Source: an uncultured Lachnospiraceae bacterium (GTDB taxonomy: Bacteria; Bacillota; Clostridia; Lachnospirales; Lachnospiraceae). From it: DNA of 64,000 bases. The translations under genes and the position numbers were made by a program. Below are positions 52,705 to 62,174 of this stretch, piece after piece; within the stretch, counting starts at the first letter, position 1; every line of letters starts with the position of its first letter. The notes beneath the pieces are model-generated. The model was given only the letters and a program-made list of their open reading frames with translations, had not been told where the DNA came from and did not search any database. The DNA lies in the NCBI GenBank assembly GCA_910589385.1, contig CAJUTU010000009.1:1-64000 (forward strand). The letters are read 5' to 3'.

Positions 52705-53943
52705 TTACTGCTCCCACATTTCAAGCCTGTCAAAATAGTAAGAAGGCATGTATTCATCATTAAAATATTCTATATTTTCTATGCCCATTTCCCGGAGTTG
52801 AGCCTCTATTTCACTATAATATATGTTACATATGAAGATTCCACAGTCAGCAGGAAGTTTTTTCAATTCCTCCGGGCTTTTTACCTCAATCCCTTCAAAT
52901 ATAGTGCCCCACAGCTTTGAGTTGTTATCACAGGTATAAAGCGGCGGGTATTTTTCACCATAGTTCTTCATGTAATTACGGCACATGTTTCCTGCTCCGA
53001 AAAGGACACGCGTTTTATATTTTTTTATATTCTGTTCTATCTGAATCTGCCATCTAAAATAGTCACCCACAAGCTTTGACAGCCTTAATATCTCAGAGCT
53101 TAACATCAGTGGAAATGCCTTTTTGGTTCCTGATGACTGTATCGCCAGCACCCCGTCAAAATCAATTTTACGCAGTCCCCTAATAAGCCCCAGCCAATCA
53201 GTCTGTACCACGCCGCCAGGTGCATATGTAAACGGAAGCATTCCCCCGCCAGCGTACCCGTCGCTGTCTGAAAGAACTACGGCTTTTAAATACCTTCCAA
53301 GTGTTGCAGCAAAAACATTCATATCATTGCCACACATAGTACACACATCCGTATCTAGGCAGAAGCCAAAAATATCACTTCCCGCTTCACTGTTTAAAGT
53401 ATTTATGTATTCTATAGCCTGCCTTGGTTCTGAAAGCAATCCGCGTACCATGTGTCCCCCTATTACTTTGATATAATTTCTTAAAAGCAGGCATATATCA
53501 TATTTTTGTGCCTGTTTGGCACTTCTGAGATAAAAAGCATGGTTTATTTCCGCTTCCCTATTATTCCTCGGATCCTGATATGGAGGCATAACAATAAGAT
53601 ACCTGCATCCTGCCTTCTGACACAGCTTTATACTCTCTTCAACGGACTTTTCTAAAAGTTCCAGTATATCAGGTCCTCCGGACTGAATAAAAGCATATGG
53701 TGCATGTGCAAGTGTAAAGCTTATATCGTTCTCCTTACAAACCCTTATGAGTTCTCTATAGCGCATAGTAATGTTTTCCGGACAATACTCTGTAATATCT
53801 TTTTCCGCTTCGGGCTTGTCACCCTTTACCGGAAACCTCACCCCTATATTAAGACAGATATTTTCAAAACCCGCTTTTTTCAGATTTACTATGTCCTGCA
53901 TTGGCTTTTTTTCTCTGATTATATCCAAACAACATACATTCAT
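52705..53943 (-). CDS. TIM-barrel pseudo-isomerase fused to a Rossmann-like domain
   Basis: A 412-residue protein. Residues 1-300 align block by block with the 315-residue neighbour, but the metal ligands are replaced: Glu163 by Arg155, His208 by Val200 in CLDTDVC, His231 and His233 by Val223 and Ser225, and Glu279 by Gln269 (LAIQSSG). Activity by the usual mechanism is thus unlikely. Residues 310-400 form a separate module VLFGAGNMCRNYMK ... CDNNSKLWG ... GIEVKSPEEL, similar to modules in three other proteins of this cluster. It begins four bases after the stop of the 783-residue protein gene. Confidence 0.82.
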   Translation of the reverse strand: MNVCCLDIIREKKPMQDIVNLKKAGFENICLNIGVRFPVKGDKPEAEKDITEYCPENITMRYRELIRVCKENDISFTLAHAPYAFIQSGGPDILELLEKSVEESIKLCQKAGCRYLIVMPPYQDPRNNREAEINHAFYLRSAKQAQKYDICLLLRNYIKVIGGHMVRGLLSEPRQAIEYINTLNSEAGSDIFGFCLDTDVCTMCGNDMNVFAATLGRYLKAVVLSDSDGYAGGGMLPFTYAPGGVVQTDWLGLIRGLRKIDFDGVLAIQSSGTKKAFPLMLSSEILRLSKLVGDYFRWQIQIEQNIKKYKTRVLFGAGNMCRNYMKNYGEKYPPLYTCDNNSKLWGTIFEGIEVKSPEELKKLPADCGIFICNIYYSEIEAQLREMGIENIEYFNDEYMPSYYFDRLEMWEQ

Positions 53944-53947
53944 GTCA

Positions 53948-56299
53948 TTATTTTTCCCCGCTTTCCCTGGCTGTAACTTTTTTGTTATCTTTTTCTATAT
54001 CCGCCAATATGAGCCCTTGCAGCATTGTAGAGCTTGTCCCTTGCGTGTAAGGGAAGAATATCATCTCCGCTCCATGCTCTTCAAGAAATTTCTTCTCACC
54101 CTGCCAGTGGGGACTGTCTGCATGGTCGTCGCCTGTGAACATACAGTCAAAATGATAGATTGCATATGCATCCCTCGTATTTCCAAAATTAGTAGGTATT
54201 TCCACTGCCTCATCCACATACTTACAGGCTCCCACTATTTCAAGCCGTTCCTTAAATGGAATGAAAGGCTTCTTGTTCTTTATCCTCTCCGCTCTCTCGT
54301 CATTTACTACCCCTGCTATTAAATAATCACACTGCTCCTTCGCACTCCGAAGAAGATTGAGATGTCCAATATGGAAAAGGTCAAACACACCCGCCACATA
54401 TCCCACATGATATTTTTTTTGTGCTCTGTCTGTTTCCCTTTTAAGCCATCTCTTTCTTGGATAATCCATGACGGGATCATAGATACTGTAATCCTTTAAT
54501 CCTATCGAATTAAGCTGTTCCGCTACTGGTATGTATTTTTTTATGCAGATGATTACTTTGTATTCATTCTCATTAATATTGTACAGTATATTGGGTGATT
54601 CAATCCTTATCCCCATATAATCCTGCCCCCATTTTGCTTTATTATTATCTGCGATACAGCAAATCTGAAATTCATGCCGGTACAGTTCTATAAATTGTGC
54701 CGTATATCTCCCTGCTCCAAATAGGATTATTTTTCTTTTTTCCGTATTGCAGAAAATATCTATGAACAAACGCCTGTAATCTGCGGCGGGAAAATTCATG
54801 CGGCCGCGGTTTTGGCTGATGGCATCAGATTTCTGCCTGTGTACTGCATGGAATCCGTTTAATATGTCATCGTTGCGCAGCTTTGTCAGAAAATTCCTGA
54901 TATATGCAGAATATATACCGCTGTACTTTTCAATTTTGTATCTTCCCAACAGTTCCGACATTGTAATATACCTTTCAAGTTCAGGCTCTCCACGAAAAAG
55001 AAGCGTTATATTCCTCTGCATAATTGCCTTGGCGGGTAGATTCTCAACATACGCTTCCTGATCATAAAATATATACTCCCCATCTACAATGAATCCGTTC
55101 AGAATTACAAGATCTATATATCCCCTCTTTAAAATCGGCCCAAAGTTTTCCTTATCTTCAACAGCACCATATGCGGTCCTTCCCCTCTCTCCCCTGCCAA
55201 CAGTTTCTTCCTCACTATTCCACCACAAATATTCCCATTCTACATCATCATACGGCACATGCTCCGAAGAATTTAATATAATCTCCCATAAACGGTCATA
55301 TTGTCTTAAAAGTGCTTCCTTATCCTTCCTCGCAAGCACTCTTAAGTATGCCGCAATGGATGTCCCCCATACATACGGCATCACAAACTCATTTCCCCTA
55401 ATCTCCGCAGGCACCATCCTTACCCCATGCGCCCCAAGGTATCTGTTATTATCTATAAGTCTTTCCAGTTTTAAACTCCCTTCCTCATAAAGCGGTTTTT
55501 TTATAACGGTGTCATTATTTCCCACAATAGTACACATTGCATTCTCCCTGCCCCGTTCCATAGACACTGTAATCTGCTGCGCATTGGAAAATACACCATC
55601 CATCGGACACTCTATTAAAAATCCATTTGCCATCGGATGTAGCAGGTCATTAGCCATAAACTGCGAATAAAGCCCCTCTTCTGCAATAAAGATAATGTCA
55701 GGATTGTAGTATCTGGGAAATAAGCGGATGTCCAGTTCCTCATTAGGCTTATATTCCTCTGAAATCAGCATTTGCGGACATGTAATCTCTGGAAAAACGG
55801 AATAAAATTTATGATATGCAAAACCTGCATTGTTCAGCATATCTTTTATTTCAGCCTTTGAATATAGCCTTCCATCTGGTATTTTCCCTGTGACATCCAA
55901 GGCATTTTTGTAGTTCTCCACACCATCAAAATTTCTTCCGGTATAAGGATCCTTATCTCCACAAAAGTAACGTACAGCGAGTCTGTTGTCCGTTATAATA
56001 AATAATTTCCCACTTTTCTCTATCAGATTTTTCACTTTAACAAGCAGTTCTTCCCCATTAACTGTAGTTTCTATTGCAGATGACATTACAATATAATCAT
56101 ATTCATTAGATTTGCAGATATTCAGGTCATCTGATGTGATGCACTCTGTATCAGCAACACTTTCTTTCAGCGCATGAAAAAGGGAATGATCAAGCTCAGT
56201 CCCCGCAGAAATGTACAGTGCTTTTTTCCCCTCTTCAAAACCATACCATTTAATCAGCCCTTTGGGCAGTTCCATTATCAGTTCTTCTGCTGTAACCAT
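53948..56299 (-). CDS. Four-module protein ending in a cytidylyltransferase-like domain
   Basis: A 783-residue protein. Residues 1-200 resemble a class I methyltransferase (YISAGTELDHSL, DYIVMSSAIE, KSGKLFIITDNR). Residues 225-440 have a kinase-like layout (TVIKKPL as a possible ATP-binding lysine strand; GYIDLVILNGFIVDGEYIFYDQE as a catalytic-loop-like region). Residues 521-610 form a Rossmann-like module (IILFGAGRYTA ... IADNNKAKWGQ ... MGIRIESP). Residues 630-765 are a TagD/Pcy-like nucleotidyltransferase with GVFDLFHIGHLNLLR (HxGH at 643-646) and TQGTSSTML. GGAGGAG precedes the ATG. It probably activates a phosphorylated alcohol as CDP derivative for the glycan; the alcohol is unknown. 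Confidence 0.8.
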   Translation of the reverse strand: MVTAEELIMELPKGLIKWYGFEEGKKALYISAGTELDHSLFHALKESVADTECITSDDLNICKSNEYDYIVMSSAIETTVNGEELLVKVKNLIEKSGKLFIITDNRLAVRYFCGDKDPYTGRNFDGVENYKNALDVTGKIPDGRLYSKAEIKDMLNNAGFAYHKFYSVFPEITCPQMLISEEYKPNEELDIRLFPRYYNPDIIFIAEEGLYSQFMANDLLHPMANGFLIECPMDGVFSNAQQITVSMERGRENAMCTIVGNNDTVIKKPLYEEGSLKLERLIDNNRYLGAHGVRMVPAEIRGNEFVMPYVWGTSIAAYLRVLARKDKEALLRQYDRLWEIILNSSEHVPYDDVEWEYLWWNSEEETVGRGERGRTAYGAVEDKENFGPILKRGYIDLVILNGFIVDGEYIFYDQEAYVENLPAKAIMQRNITLLFRGEPELERYITMSELLGRYKIEKYSGIYSAYIRNFLTKLRNDDILNGFHAVHRQKSDAISQNRGRMNFPAADYRRLFIDIFCNTEKRKIILFGAGRYTAQFIELYRHEFQICCIADNNKAKWGQDYMGIRIESPNILYNINENEYKVIICIKKYIPVAEQLNSIGLKDYSIYDPVMDYPRKRWLKRETDRAQKKYHVGYVAGVFDLFHIGHLNLLRSAKEQCDYLIAGVVNDERAERIKNKKPFIPFKERLEIVGACKYVDEAVEIPTNFGNTRDAYAIYHFDCMFTGDDHADSPHWQGEKKFLEEHGAEMIFFPYTQGTSSTMLQGLILADIEKDNKKVTARESGEK

Positions 56300-56319
56300 T
56301 TTCTCCTCCCCATTCCGCT

Positions 56320-57660
56320 TTAGATCCTAAAGAGCTGCATGTCCATATCCACCCTAAAAGGATACATCATTTCCCATGCGATCCCCATCTTAGCAAGCTG
56401 TTCCACAACTTTTTCACTGTTTTTAACACCAAGTGTTATCACATACAGTGCATCTTTAAATCTTTCTACAGCTTTATGCGGCAGCATTACTTCAATACCC
56501 TGAAGGTACATGCCGTCCATGCCACCATTATTGTCTGCAAAAGCAGCTATATGGCAGCGCCCATTACTCTGCAACAGTGCATGTGCAAATTTCCCATAAC
56601 TGCCGCATCCAAATATCACAACATCCCTGCCCTCCACAATATGATACAAACTGCGCACAAGACACGCCTTCCCACTAAAACATTTTAATTTTCTAAGATA
56701 CAGTTCATAAGGACTACGAATAAACATTTCAAGCAGCGTCCTGTTTTCATCATCAAGATGTTCCGGCACAATCTTCCCTTCCGATACAGCATTGCTTATC
56801 CACTTGCGCAATGTGTTTATGTCACCAGCCGCACTGCTCCAAAACTGCTCCTCCGGCAGCATACAGTCAAATCTTCCCATACACTGGTTAAACATCCGTA
56901 TATAATATATTTCTTCCCATTCCTTATCCTTTCCCTGAAGAAATTTCTTTATAAACGGATACTCGCCGACAAAATACCGAAATCCATTCGGATTAAATAT
57001 AGATGACCTGCTGTTATCCTGTCTGTAATGGTAAACAAACCTGTTAATATACACAGCTCTTTTTGCCGTGCTTATGGTTTGGAACAGGAAACCCTGATCC
57101 TGATATGCAGCTCCCGGCGTCTCATTCAATCTAATATTTTTGAGAAATTCCCTCTTATACAGACCCGTCCATAAAAAAATATCAAGACGTATTAATCCAG
57201 CCATGTTACAGGGCGCAATAACCACCCCAAACAATTCCGGATTCAAAATAGGCGGCCATATGGGATGCTCCCATATACTCCCGTTTCCCAAATCCGCAAA
57301 AAACATTCCCCTGCCTTTGACATAATCCGCATCGGACGATACCGCTTGCATATACAGTGTTTCAAAAGCATCATCAGCAACCACATCATCCGTTTCAACA
57401 ATCCAAATATAGTCACCTGATGCCTGACATAGTCCGAGATTCACCTGATATCCATAGCTCTTCCTATCAGATAATATTACCTTAAACCGTTTGTCCTTTT
57501 TCTCATAATCCATAAGTATATCCAGCGTGCCATCCGTGGATCCTGCATCAATGGCAAGAACTTCAATATCCCTTAAGGACTGCCCCAGCACGCTGTCCAC
57601 ACATTTGCGTATATATTTTTCTACATTAAGCGAGGGCATTACCACCGTAAGCTTCGGCAT
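56320..57660 (-). CDS. Family 2 glycosyltransferase with C-terminal Rossmann-like module
   Basis: A 446-residue protein. Residues 1-210 are a GT-A fold: LTVVMPSLNVEKYIRKCVDS, AIDAGSTDGTLDI, and the metal-binding WIVETDDVV (acidic pair in ETDD). Residues about 340-440 are a Rossmann-like module, VVIFGCGSYGKFAHALL ... FADNNGGMD ... GIEVMLP, of the type found in three neighbouring proteins. It probably adds a sugar to a repeat unit of the surface glycan. GGAGGT lies nine bases before the ATG. It is 97 bases downstream of manA. Confidence 0.88.
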   Translation of the reverse strand: MPKLTVVMPSLNVEKYIRKCVDSVLGQSLRDIEVLAIDAGSTDGTLDILMDYEKKDKRFKVILSDRKSYGYQVNLGLCQASGDYIWIVETDDVVADDAFETLYMQAVSSDADYVKGRGMFFADLGNGSIWEHPIWPPILNPELFGVVIAPCNMAGLIRLDIFLWTGLYKREFLKNIRLNETPGAAYQDQGFLFQTISTAKRAVYINRFVYHYRQDNSRSSIFNPNGFRYFVGEYPFIKKFLQGKDKEWEEIYYIRMFNQCMGRFDCMLPEEQFWSSAAGDINTLRKWISNAVSEGKIVPEHLDDENRTLLEMFIRSPYELYLRKLKCFSGKACLVRSLYHIVEGRDVVIFGCGSYGKFAHALLQSNGRCHIAAFADNNGGMDGMYLQGIEVMLPHKAVERFKDALYVITLGVKNSEKVVEQLAKMGIAWEMMYPFRVDMDMQLFRI

Positions 57661-57757
57661 ACACCCATACCTCCAATCCGTTTTCTATGATCAAGTACTG
57701 TCAATCCATGCACGACTACCTGTAGACCCTAACCTCTGCTTACATTTTCACTGCCTT

Positions 57758-58783
57758 TCATCCTCTCACATCAAGGAATTTTATATTGCCATGCAATCTC
57801 ACTCTATCAGAATCTGCCGGGAAAAAAATACAGTCCCCTTTAAAAAAACAGATATAATCTCCATCATCCATCAATATAACGCCACAGCCATCAATACAAA
57901 GCAGCACGTGAAACGACTCGCTGTCCGTTTTATAATCCACCATCTTTCTACAGCACTCTGTATTAACAAGCATACGATATACTTCAAAATACTTACAACG
58001 GCATAATAGTTCTGATGCTCTCCCCGGACAATATTTTAGTACACGCATTGGCTGTACAGGCTCTGAACTACCTTTCAGGTTCGCAGCATCCAGTGCCTTA
58101 TCTATATGAAGCTCCCGCTTTTCTCCCCGTTTATCAGTACGTCCATAATCATATAACCGATATGTCAAATTAGAATTTTCCTGAATCTCTACAATTAATG
58201 CTCCTGCACCAATTGCATGAATAGTTCCAGCTTCTATATAATACACATCATCTTTTTTCACTTTTACTTTTTGTAAATACTTCTCTATTGTTCCGTCAAA
58301 AATACTATTACGCAAAACTTCTTTATCGATATCATAATATAGGCCATAGATCAAATATGTATCTTTCTCTGCATCCAGCACATACCACATCTCTGTTTTT
58401 CCTAACTGTCCTTTTTCATTTTTTTTTGCGTATACATCATTTGGATGCACTTGAATAGACAAATCTTCTTTAGCATCTATAAATTTAATTAAAATAGGAA
58501 GAGTATCAGAAGTTTCTGGATGTGTTCCCAAATAGTCAGGATGTTCCCTCAACAATTGTGCCAGCAATTTCCCTTGAAATATACCACTTCCAATGATACT
58601 TAAACCGTCAGGATGGACAGAACATTCCCATGTCTCTGCAAGAGGTATCAAATCAATATCTTTTGTTAATTCATCGTTTAATCTGTTCCCTCCCCAGAGA
58701 TAATCTTTACCTACAGGCTTTAAAAGAAATGGTTTTCGTTCCACAATCTGATTAGGATTCAAGGGAATATTTTTGTTTATCAT
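57758..58783 (-). CDS. manA: Mannose-6-phosphate isomerase, class I
   Basis: A 341-residue cupin enzyme converting fructose 6-phosphate to mannose 6-phosphate. Zinc ligands are visible in LSIQVHPND (Gln and His), KTEMWYVLDAE (Glu) and YIEAGTIHAIG (His). The N-terminus KPFLLKPVGKDYLWGGNRLND and AETWECSVHPDG are typical. I prefer the ATG at 58783 with AAGGAG ten bases upstream; a GTG two codons earlier lies too close to that site. It overlaps the end of manC by 32 bases. It feeds GDP-mannose and GDP-fucose synthesis in the cluster. Confidence 0.95.
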   Translation of the reverse strand: MINKNIPLNPNQIVERKPFLLKPVGKDYLWGGNRLNDELTKDIDLIPLAETWECSVHPDGLSIIGSGIFQGKLLAQLLREHPDYLGTHPETSDTLPILIKFIDAKEDLSIQVHPNDVYAKKNEKGQLGKTEMWYVLDAEKDTYLIYGLYYDIDKEVLRNSIFDGTIEKYLQKVKVKKDDVYYIEAGTIHAIGAGALIVEIQENSNLTYRLYDYGRTDKRGEKRELHIDKALDAANLKGSSEPVQPMRVLKYCPGRASELLCRCKYFEVYRMLVNTECCRKMVDYKTDSESFHVLLCIDGCGVILMDDGDYICFFKGDCIFFPADSDRVRLHGNIKFLDVRG

Positions 58784-60074
58784 AGACACTGATCTCCTTA
58801 CCTAATTGCACCTCAATTAGCTGTAATTCTGTTTTGGCAATCACTGTATGGCGACACCCTGCCTCCATAGTGAGTACATCCCCCACATGGATTTCCTGCT
58901 TCATGCCATCTACTATCGTATATCCTACGCCTAAAATAACAACCCACACTTCATTACGGTTTTTATGACTATGATAATTCATTCTATGTCCTGGATTTAG
59001 CGTAACCCTAATTGTTAAACTTTCCTCCCCAAGATCTAAAATCCGAAAACTCCCCCAGGATTTTTCTGCAAACATGACCTGTTGGTCAATCTTATCCACA
59101 AAAGGCTTAATATAGCTAGACTGTTTTTTATCGGAAACAAGAATTCCCTGTGGGCTTGCCGAAATCACAACATCATGCAAGCCCATTGCAAGCACTGGAA
59201 TATCAAGTTCATTAACGACATGAACATTGGTACAGCTTTCGTTCATTATAGAATCACCAATACAATGTTCATTCATTGCTTCTGTCAAAGTGTTCCATGT
59301 TCCAAGATCCTTCCATTTACCAGAAAAACGCATAACCTGAATTTTTTTCTCTTTTTCTACTACAGCATAGTCAAAGCTAATCTTACATAATGTGTCATAT
59401 TTATCAAATAAATCCTCATAATTTGTAAAATCAATAAGCTTATGAGCTTGATCCATAATATATTTTAACTTACACGCAAATACCCCGCCATTCCACAAAG
59501 CCCCCTGACGAATATAATTCTTAGCTGTTTCCATATCTGGCTTCTCTTGAAACTTTAAGACTCTGCTAATACATTTTTTATCATTTGGAATAATATAACC
59601 ATATTTTTCACTGGGATAAGTCGGTTCGATCCCCAGCAATACAAGATTTGCTTCCTCTTTATCTGCCTGTTCTCCCAGACTTTTCAGTACCTTAAAATAA
59701 TCCTCTTCCACATATGGGTCGACTGGACATATTACCAAAGATTCTCTGTCTGAAACTCCTGCTATATCAATTAAATAGGCAGCGGCAAGAACAATAGCTG
59801 GAAATGTATCCCGCCTGCATGGCTCAACAGAAATATTTACATTCTCTCCTAATTGATTATGAATCGAAGAAACCTGAGACTTGGATGCAGCAATTACCAT
59901 TGTTATATGGTCATCTATTTTACAAACCTGCCGATATATGCGCTGCAGCATTGATTCATAATTTCCATCTTCTCCTCTAAATATCTTAATAAATTGCTTC
60001 GAACGTACTTCATTAGATAATGGCCATAAGCGTACACCAGAACCACCTGATAATAATACAATATTCATATCCAT
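58752..60074 (-). CDS. manC: Mannose-1-phosphate guanylyltransferase
   Basis: A 440-residue protein. The N-terminal nucleotidyltransferase begins VLLSGGSGVRLWPLSNEVRSKQ and includes FQEKPD. The C-terminal cupin (about 345-430) contains NPGHRMNYHSHKNRNEVWVV, as in bifunctional ManC/type II phosphomannose isomerase. It makes GDP-mannose from mannose 1-phosphate and GTP. With a separate type I isomerase next to it, the cupin half may be redundant. No phosphomannomutase (manB) is seen in the window. AGGAG lies just before the ATG. Confidence 0.95.
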   Translation of the reverse strand: MDMNIVLLSGGSGVRLWPLSNEVRSKQFIKIFRGEDGNYESMLQRIYRQVCKIDDHITMVIAASKSQVSSIHNQLGENVNISVEPCRRDTFPAIVLAAAYLIDIAGVSDRESLVICPVDPYVEEDYFKVLKSLGEQADKEEANLVLLGIEPTYPSEKYGYIIPNDKKCISRVLKFQEKPDMETAKNYIRQGALWNGGVFACKLKYIMDQAHKLIDFTNYEDLFDKYDTLCKISFDYAVVEKEKKIQVMRFSGKWKDLGTWNTLTEAMNEHCIGDSIMNESCTNVHVVNELDIPVLAMGLHDVVISASPQGILVSDKKQSSYIKPFVDKIDQQVMFAEKSWGSFRILDLGEESLTIRVTLNPGHRMNYHSHKNRNEVWVVILGVGYTIVDGMKQEIHVGDVLTMEAGCRHTVIAKTELQLIEVQLGKEISVYDKQKYSLES

Positions 60075-60095
60075 ATTTCTCCTGCTATTATATAA

Positions 60096-61037
60096 TCACC
60101 TTTCTGCCCTTACTGGATTACTCAGAAAGTCCTCATAAGCCAAACGAATGCCTTCTTCTAACTCAGTTTTATAAGTCCATCCAAGAGAAGCGGCCTTAGA
60201 AACATCTAAAAGTTTCCTGGGCGTGCCATTTGGTTTGGATTTATCCCAACGTATTTCTCCTGTATATCCTATAAGTTTCGCAATCAATTCTGTTAGTTCT
60301 TTAATAGTTACTTCTTTTCCCGTACCTGCATTTACAGCTTCATTACCGCTGTATTTATTCATTAAAAAAATGCATAGCTCGGCAAGATCGTCTACATATA
60401 GAAATTCTCGTAAAGGAGAGCCATCTCCCCAACAGACGACAAATGGGATACCCTCTTGTTTTGCTTCATGAAAGCGACGGATCATAGCCGGCAATACATG
60501 GCTGTGAAGCGGGTGATAGTTGTCATTCGGACCATAAAGATTGGTAGGCATCACACTGATATAATCTGTACCATACTGACGATTTAAAAACTCACAATAC
60601 TTTAAACCTGAAATCTTTGCCAGCGCATAAGCCTCGTTTGTTTTTTCCAATTCTCCAGTCAATAAGCAGCTCTCTTTCATAGGCTGTGCCGCCATCCGAG
60701 GATAAATACAGGAAGAACCAAGAAATTCCAGTTTCTTACATCCATTCTTCCAGGCGGAGTGAATAACATTCATTTCCAAAATCATGTTATCATAAAGAAA
60801 ATCTGCCATAGCCTCTTGATTTGCAATAATTCCACCAACCTTGGCTGCAGCAAGAAAAACATATTCTGGTTTCTCGATCTCAAAGAAGTTTTGAACACTA
60901 TATTGGTTCCCAAGGTTAAGTTCTTTGTGTGTACGTACAATGATGTTCATATACCCCTGACGCCGTAATTCCCGAACAATTGCCGATCCAACCATTCCCT
61001 GGTGGCCTGCTACATATATTTTGGCATCTTTTTCCAT
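60096..61037 (-). CDS. fcl: GDP-L-fucose synthase
   Basis: A 313-residue short-chain dehydrogenase/reductase. The NADP-binding GHQGMVGSAI, the active-site region LGSSCIYP and the Tyr-x3-Lys pair in NEAYALAKISGLKY are clear. It epimerises and reduces GDP-4-keto-6-deoxymannose, the product of gmd, to GDP-L-fucose. The start has AGAGGT upstream. It follows gmd by 40 bases, so the pathway genes are adjacent and in pathway order on the minus strand: gmd, fcl, manC, manA. Confidence 0.96.
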   Translation of the reverse strand: MEKDAKIYVAGHQGMVGSAIVRELRRQGYMNIIVRTHKELNLGNQYSVQNFFEIEKPEYVFLAAAKVGGIIANQEAMADFLYDNMILEMNVIHSAWKNGCKKLEFLGSSCIYPRMAAQPMKESCLLTGELEKTNEAYALAKISGLKYCEFLNRQYGTDYISVMPTNLYGPNDNYHPLHSHVLPAMIRRFHEAKQEGIPFVVCWGDGSPLREFLYVDDLAELCIFLMNKYSGNEAVNAGTGKEVTIKELTELIAKLIGYTGEIRWDKSKPNGTPRKLLDVSKAASLGWTYKTELEEGIRLAYEDFLSNPVRAER

Positions 61038-61076
61038 TATAACCTCTGCCTTTCTTTAATTTTGCAACACTTTTTC

Positions 61077-62105
61077 TTACTGGCTGGACACGAACTTCAT
61101 ATCATGTTCAACCATTATATGTACCAATTGTTCAAAAGAAGTCTTTGTAGGATTCCACCCCAATTTTCTCTTTGCTTTTTCTGGATTGCCCCATAAATTC
61201 ACAACATCCGTTGGACGATAGAACTCAGAAGATACTTCTACCAGAATCCTGCCAGTAGCTTTATCTACCCCTTTCTCATCCATCCCTTCTCCCCGCCATT
61301 CTAATTCAATACCTGCATAATGAAATGCTAACTGCGCAAATTCTCGAACCGAGTGTTGAACTCCTGTCGCAATAACAAAATCCTCCGGCTTATCATGCTG
61401 CAGCATCAGCCACATACATTCTACATAATCCCTGGCATATCCCCAATCACGCAGACTAGAAAGGTTTCCTAAATAAATCTTTTCCTGTTTGCCTTGTACA
61501 ATGCGCGCTGCCGCTAAAGTAATTTTCCGCGTAACAAATGTTTCCCCCCGACGTTCAGACTCGTGATTAAACAATATACCATTACAGCAAAACATATTAT
61601 ATGCATCACGATATTCTTTCACAATCCAAAATCCATATTGTTTTGCTATCGCATAAGGACTATACGGATGAAATGGTGTTGTCTCACATTGCGGAGCCTC
61701 TTCTACTTTTCCATACAATTCAGAAGTAGATGCCTGATAAATGTGACATGTATCGCTCAAACCACATAAACGAACTGCCTCCAGAACCCGCAGTACTCCT
61801 ATGGCTGCAATATCTGCTGTATACTCCGGCACATCGAAACTAACCTGGACATGGCTTTGTGCTGCCAAATTATATATTTCATCTGGACGGATATTTCCTA
61901 TTATAGCCATCAAACTTGTCGAATCACTTAAATCTCCATAATGAAGATGAAACCTCTCTTTCCTTTCCAAATGAGAGATACGCTCATGACGCTCTATAGA
62001 CGAACGGCGCATCATCCCATGAACCTCATATCCTTTCTCCAGCAAGAACTCAGCAAGATACGATCCATCCTGACCAGTTACACCTGTAATTAATGCTGTT
62101 TTCAT
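61077..62105 (-). CDS. gmd: GDP-mannose 4,6-dehydratase
   Basis: A 342-residue SDR enzyme turning GDP-mannose into GDP-4-keto-6-deoxymannose. Visible are GVTGQDGSYLAEFLL at the N-terminus, ASTSELYG, the catalytic Tyr-x3-Lys in YSPYAIAKQYGF, and the C-terminal RPTDVVNLWGNPEKAKRKLGW typical of Gmd. GAGGG lies close before the ATG. The keto sugar could also be diverted to GDP-rhamnose or perosamine, but the adjacent fcl points to GDP-L-fucose. Confidence 0.97.
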   Translation of the reverse strand: MKTALITGVTGQDGSYLAEFLLEKGYEVHGMMRRSSIERHERISHLERKERFHLHYGDLSDSTSLMAIIGNIRPDEIYNLAAQSHVQVSFDVPEYTADIAAIGVLRVLEAVRLCGLSDTCHIYQASTSELYGKVEEAPQCETTPFHPYSPYAIAKQYGFWIVKEYRDAYNMFCCNGILFNHESERRGETFVTRKITLAAARIVQGKQEKIYLGNLSSLRDWGYARDYVECMWLMLQHDKPEDFVIATGVQHSVREFAQLAFHYAGIELEWRGEGMDEKGVDKATGRILVEVSSEFYRPTDVVNLWGNPEKAKRKLGWNPTKTSFEQLVHIMVEHDMKFVSSQ

Positions 62106-62174
62106 ATTAGATTCCCTCTATCTTAACCTTTCTTCGTATTTATTACTATCAAAAATAAATAACACATGCAGAAT

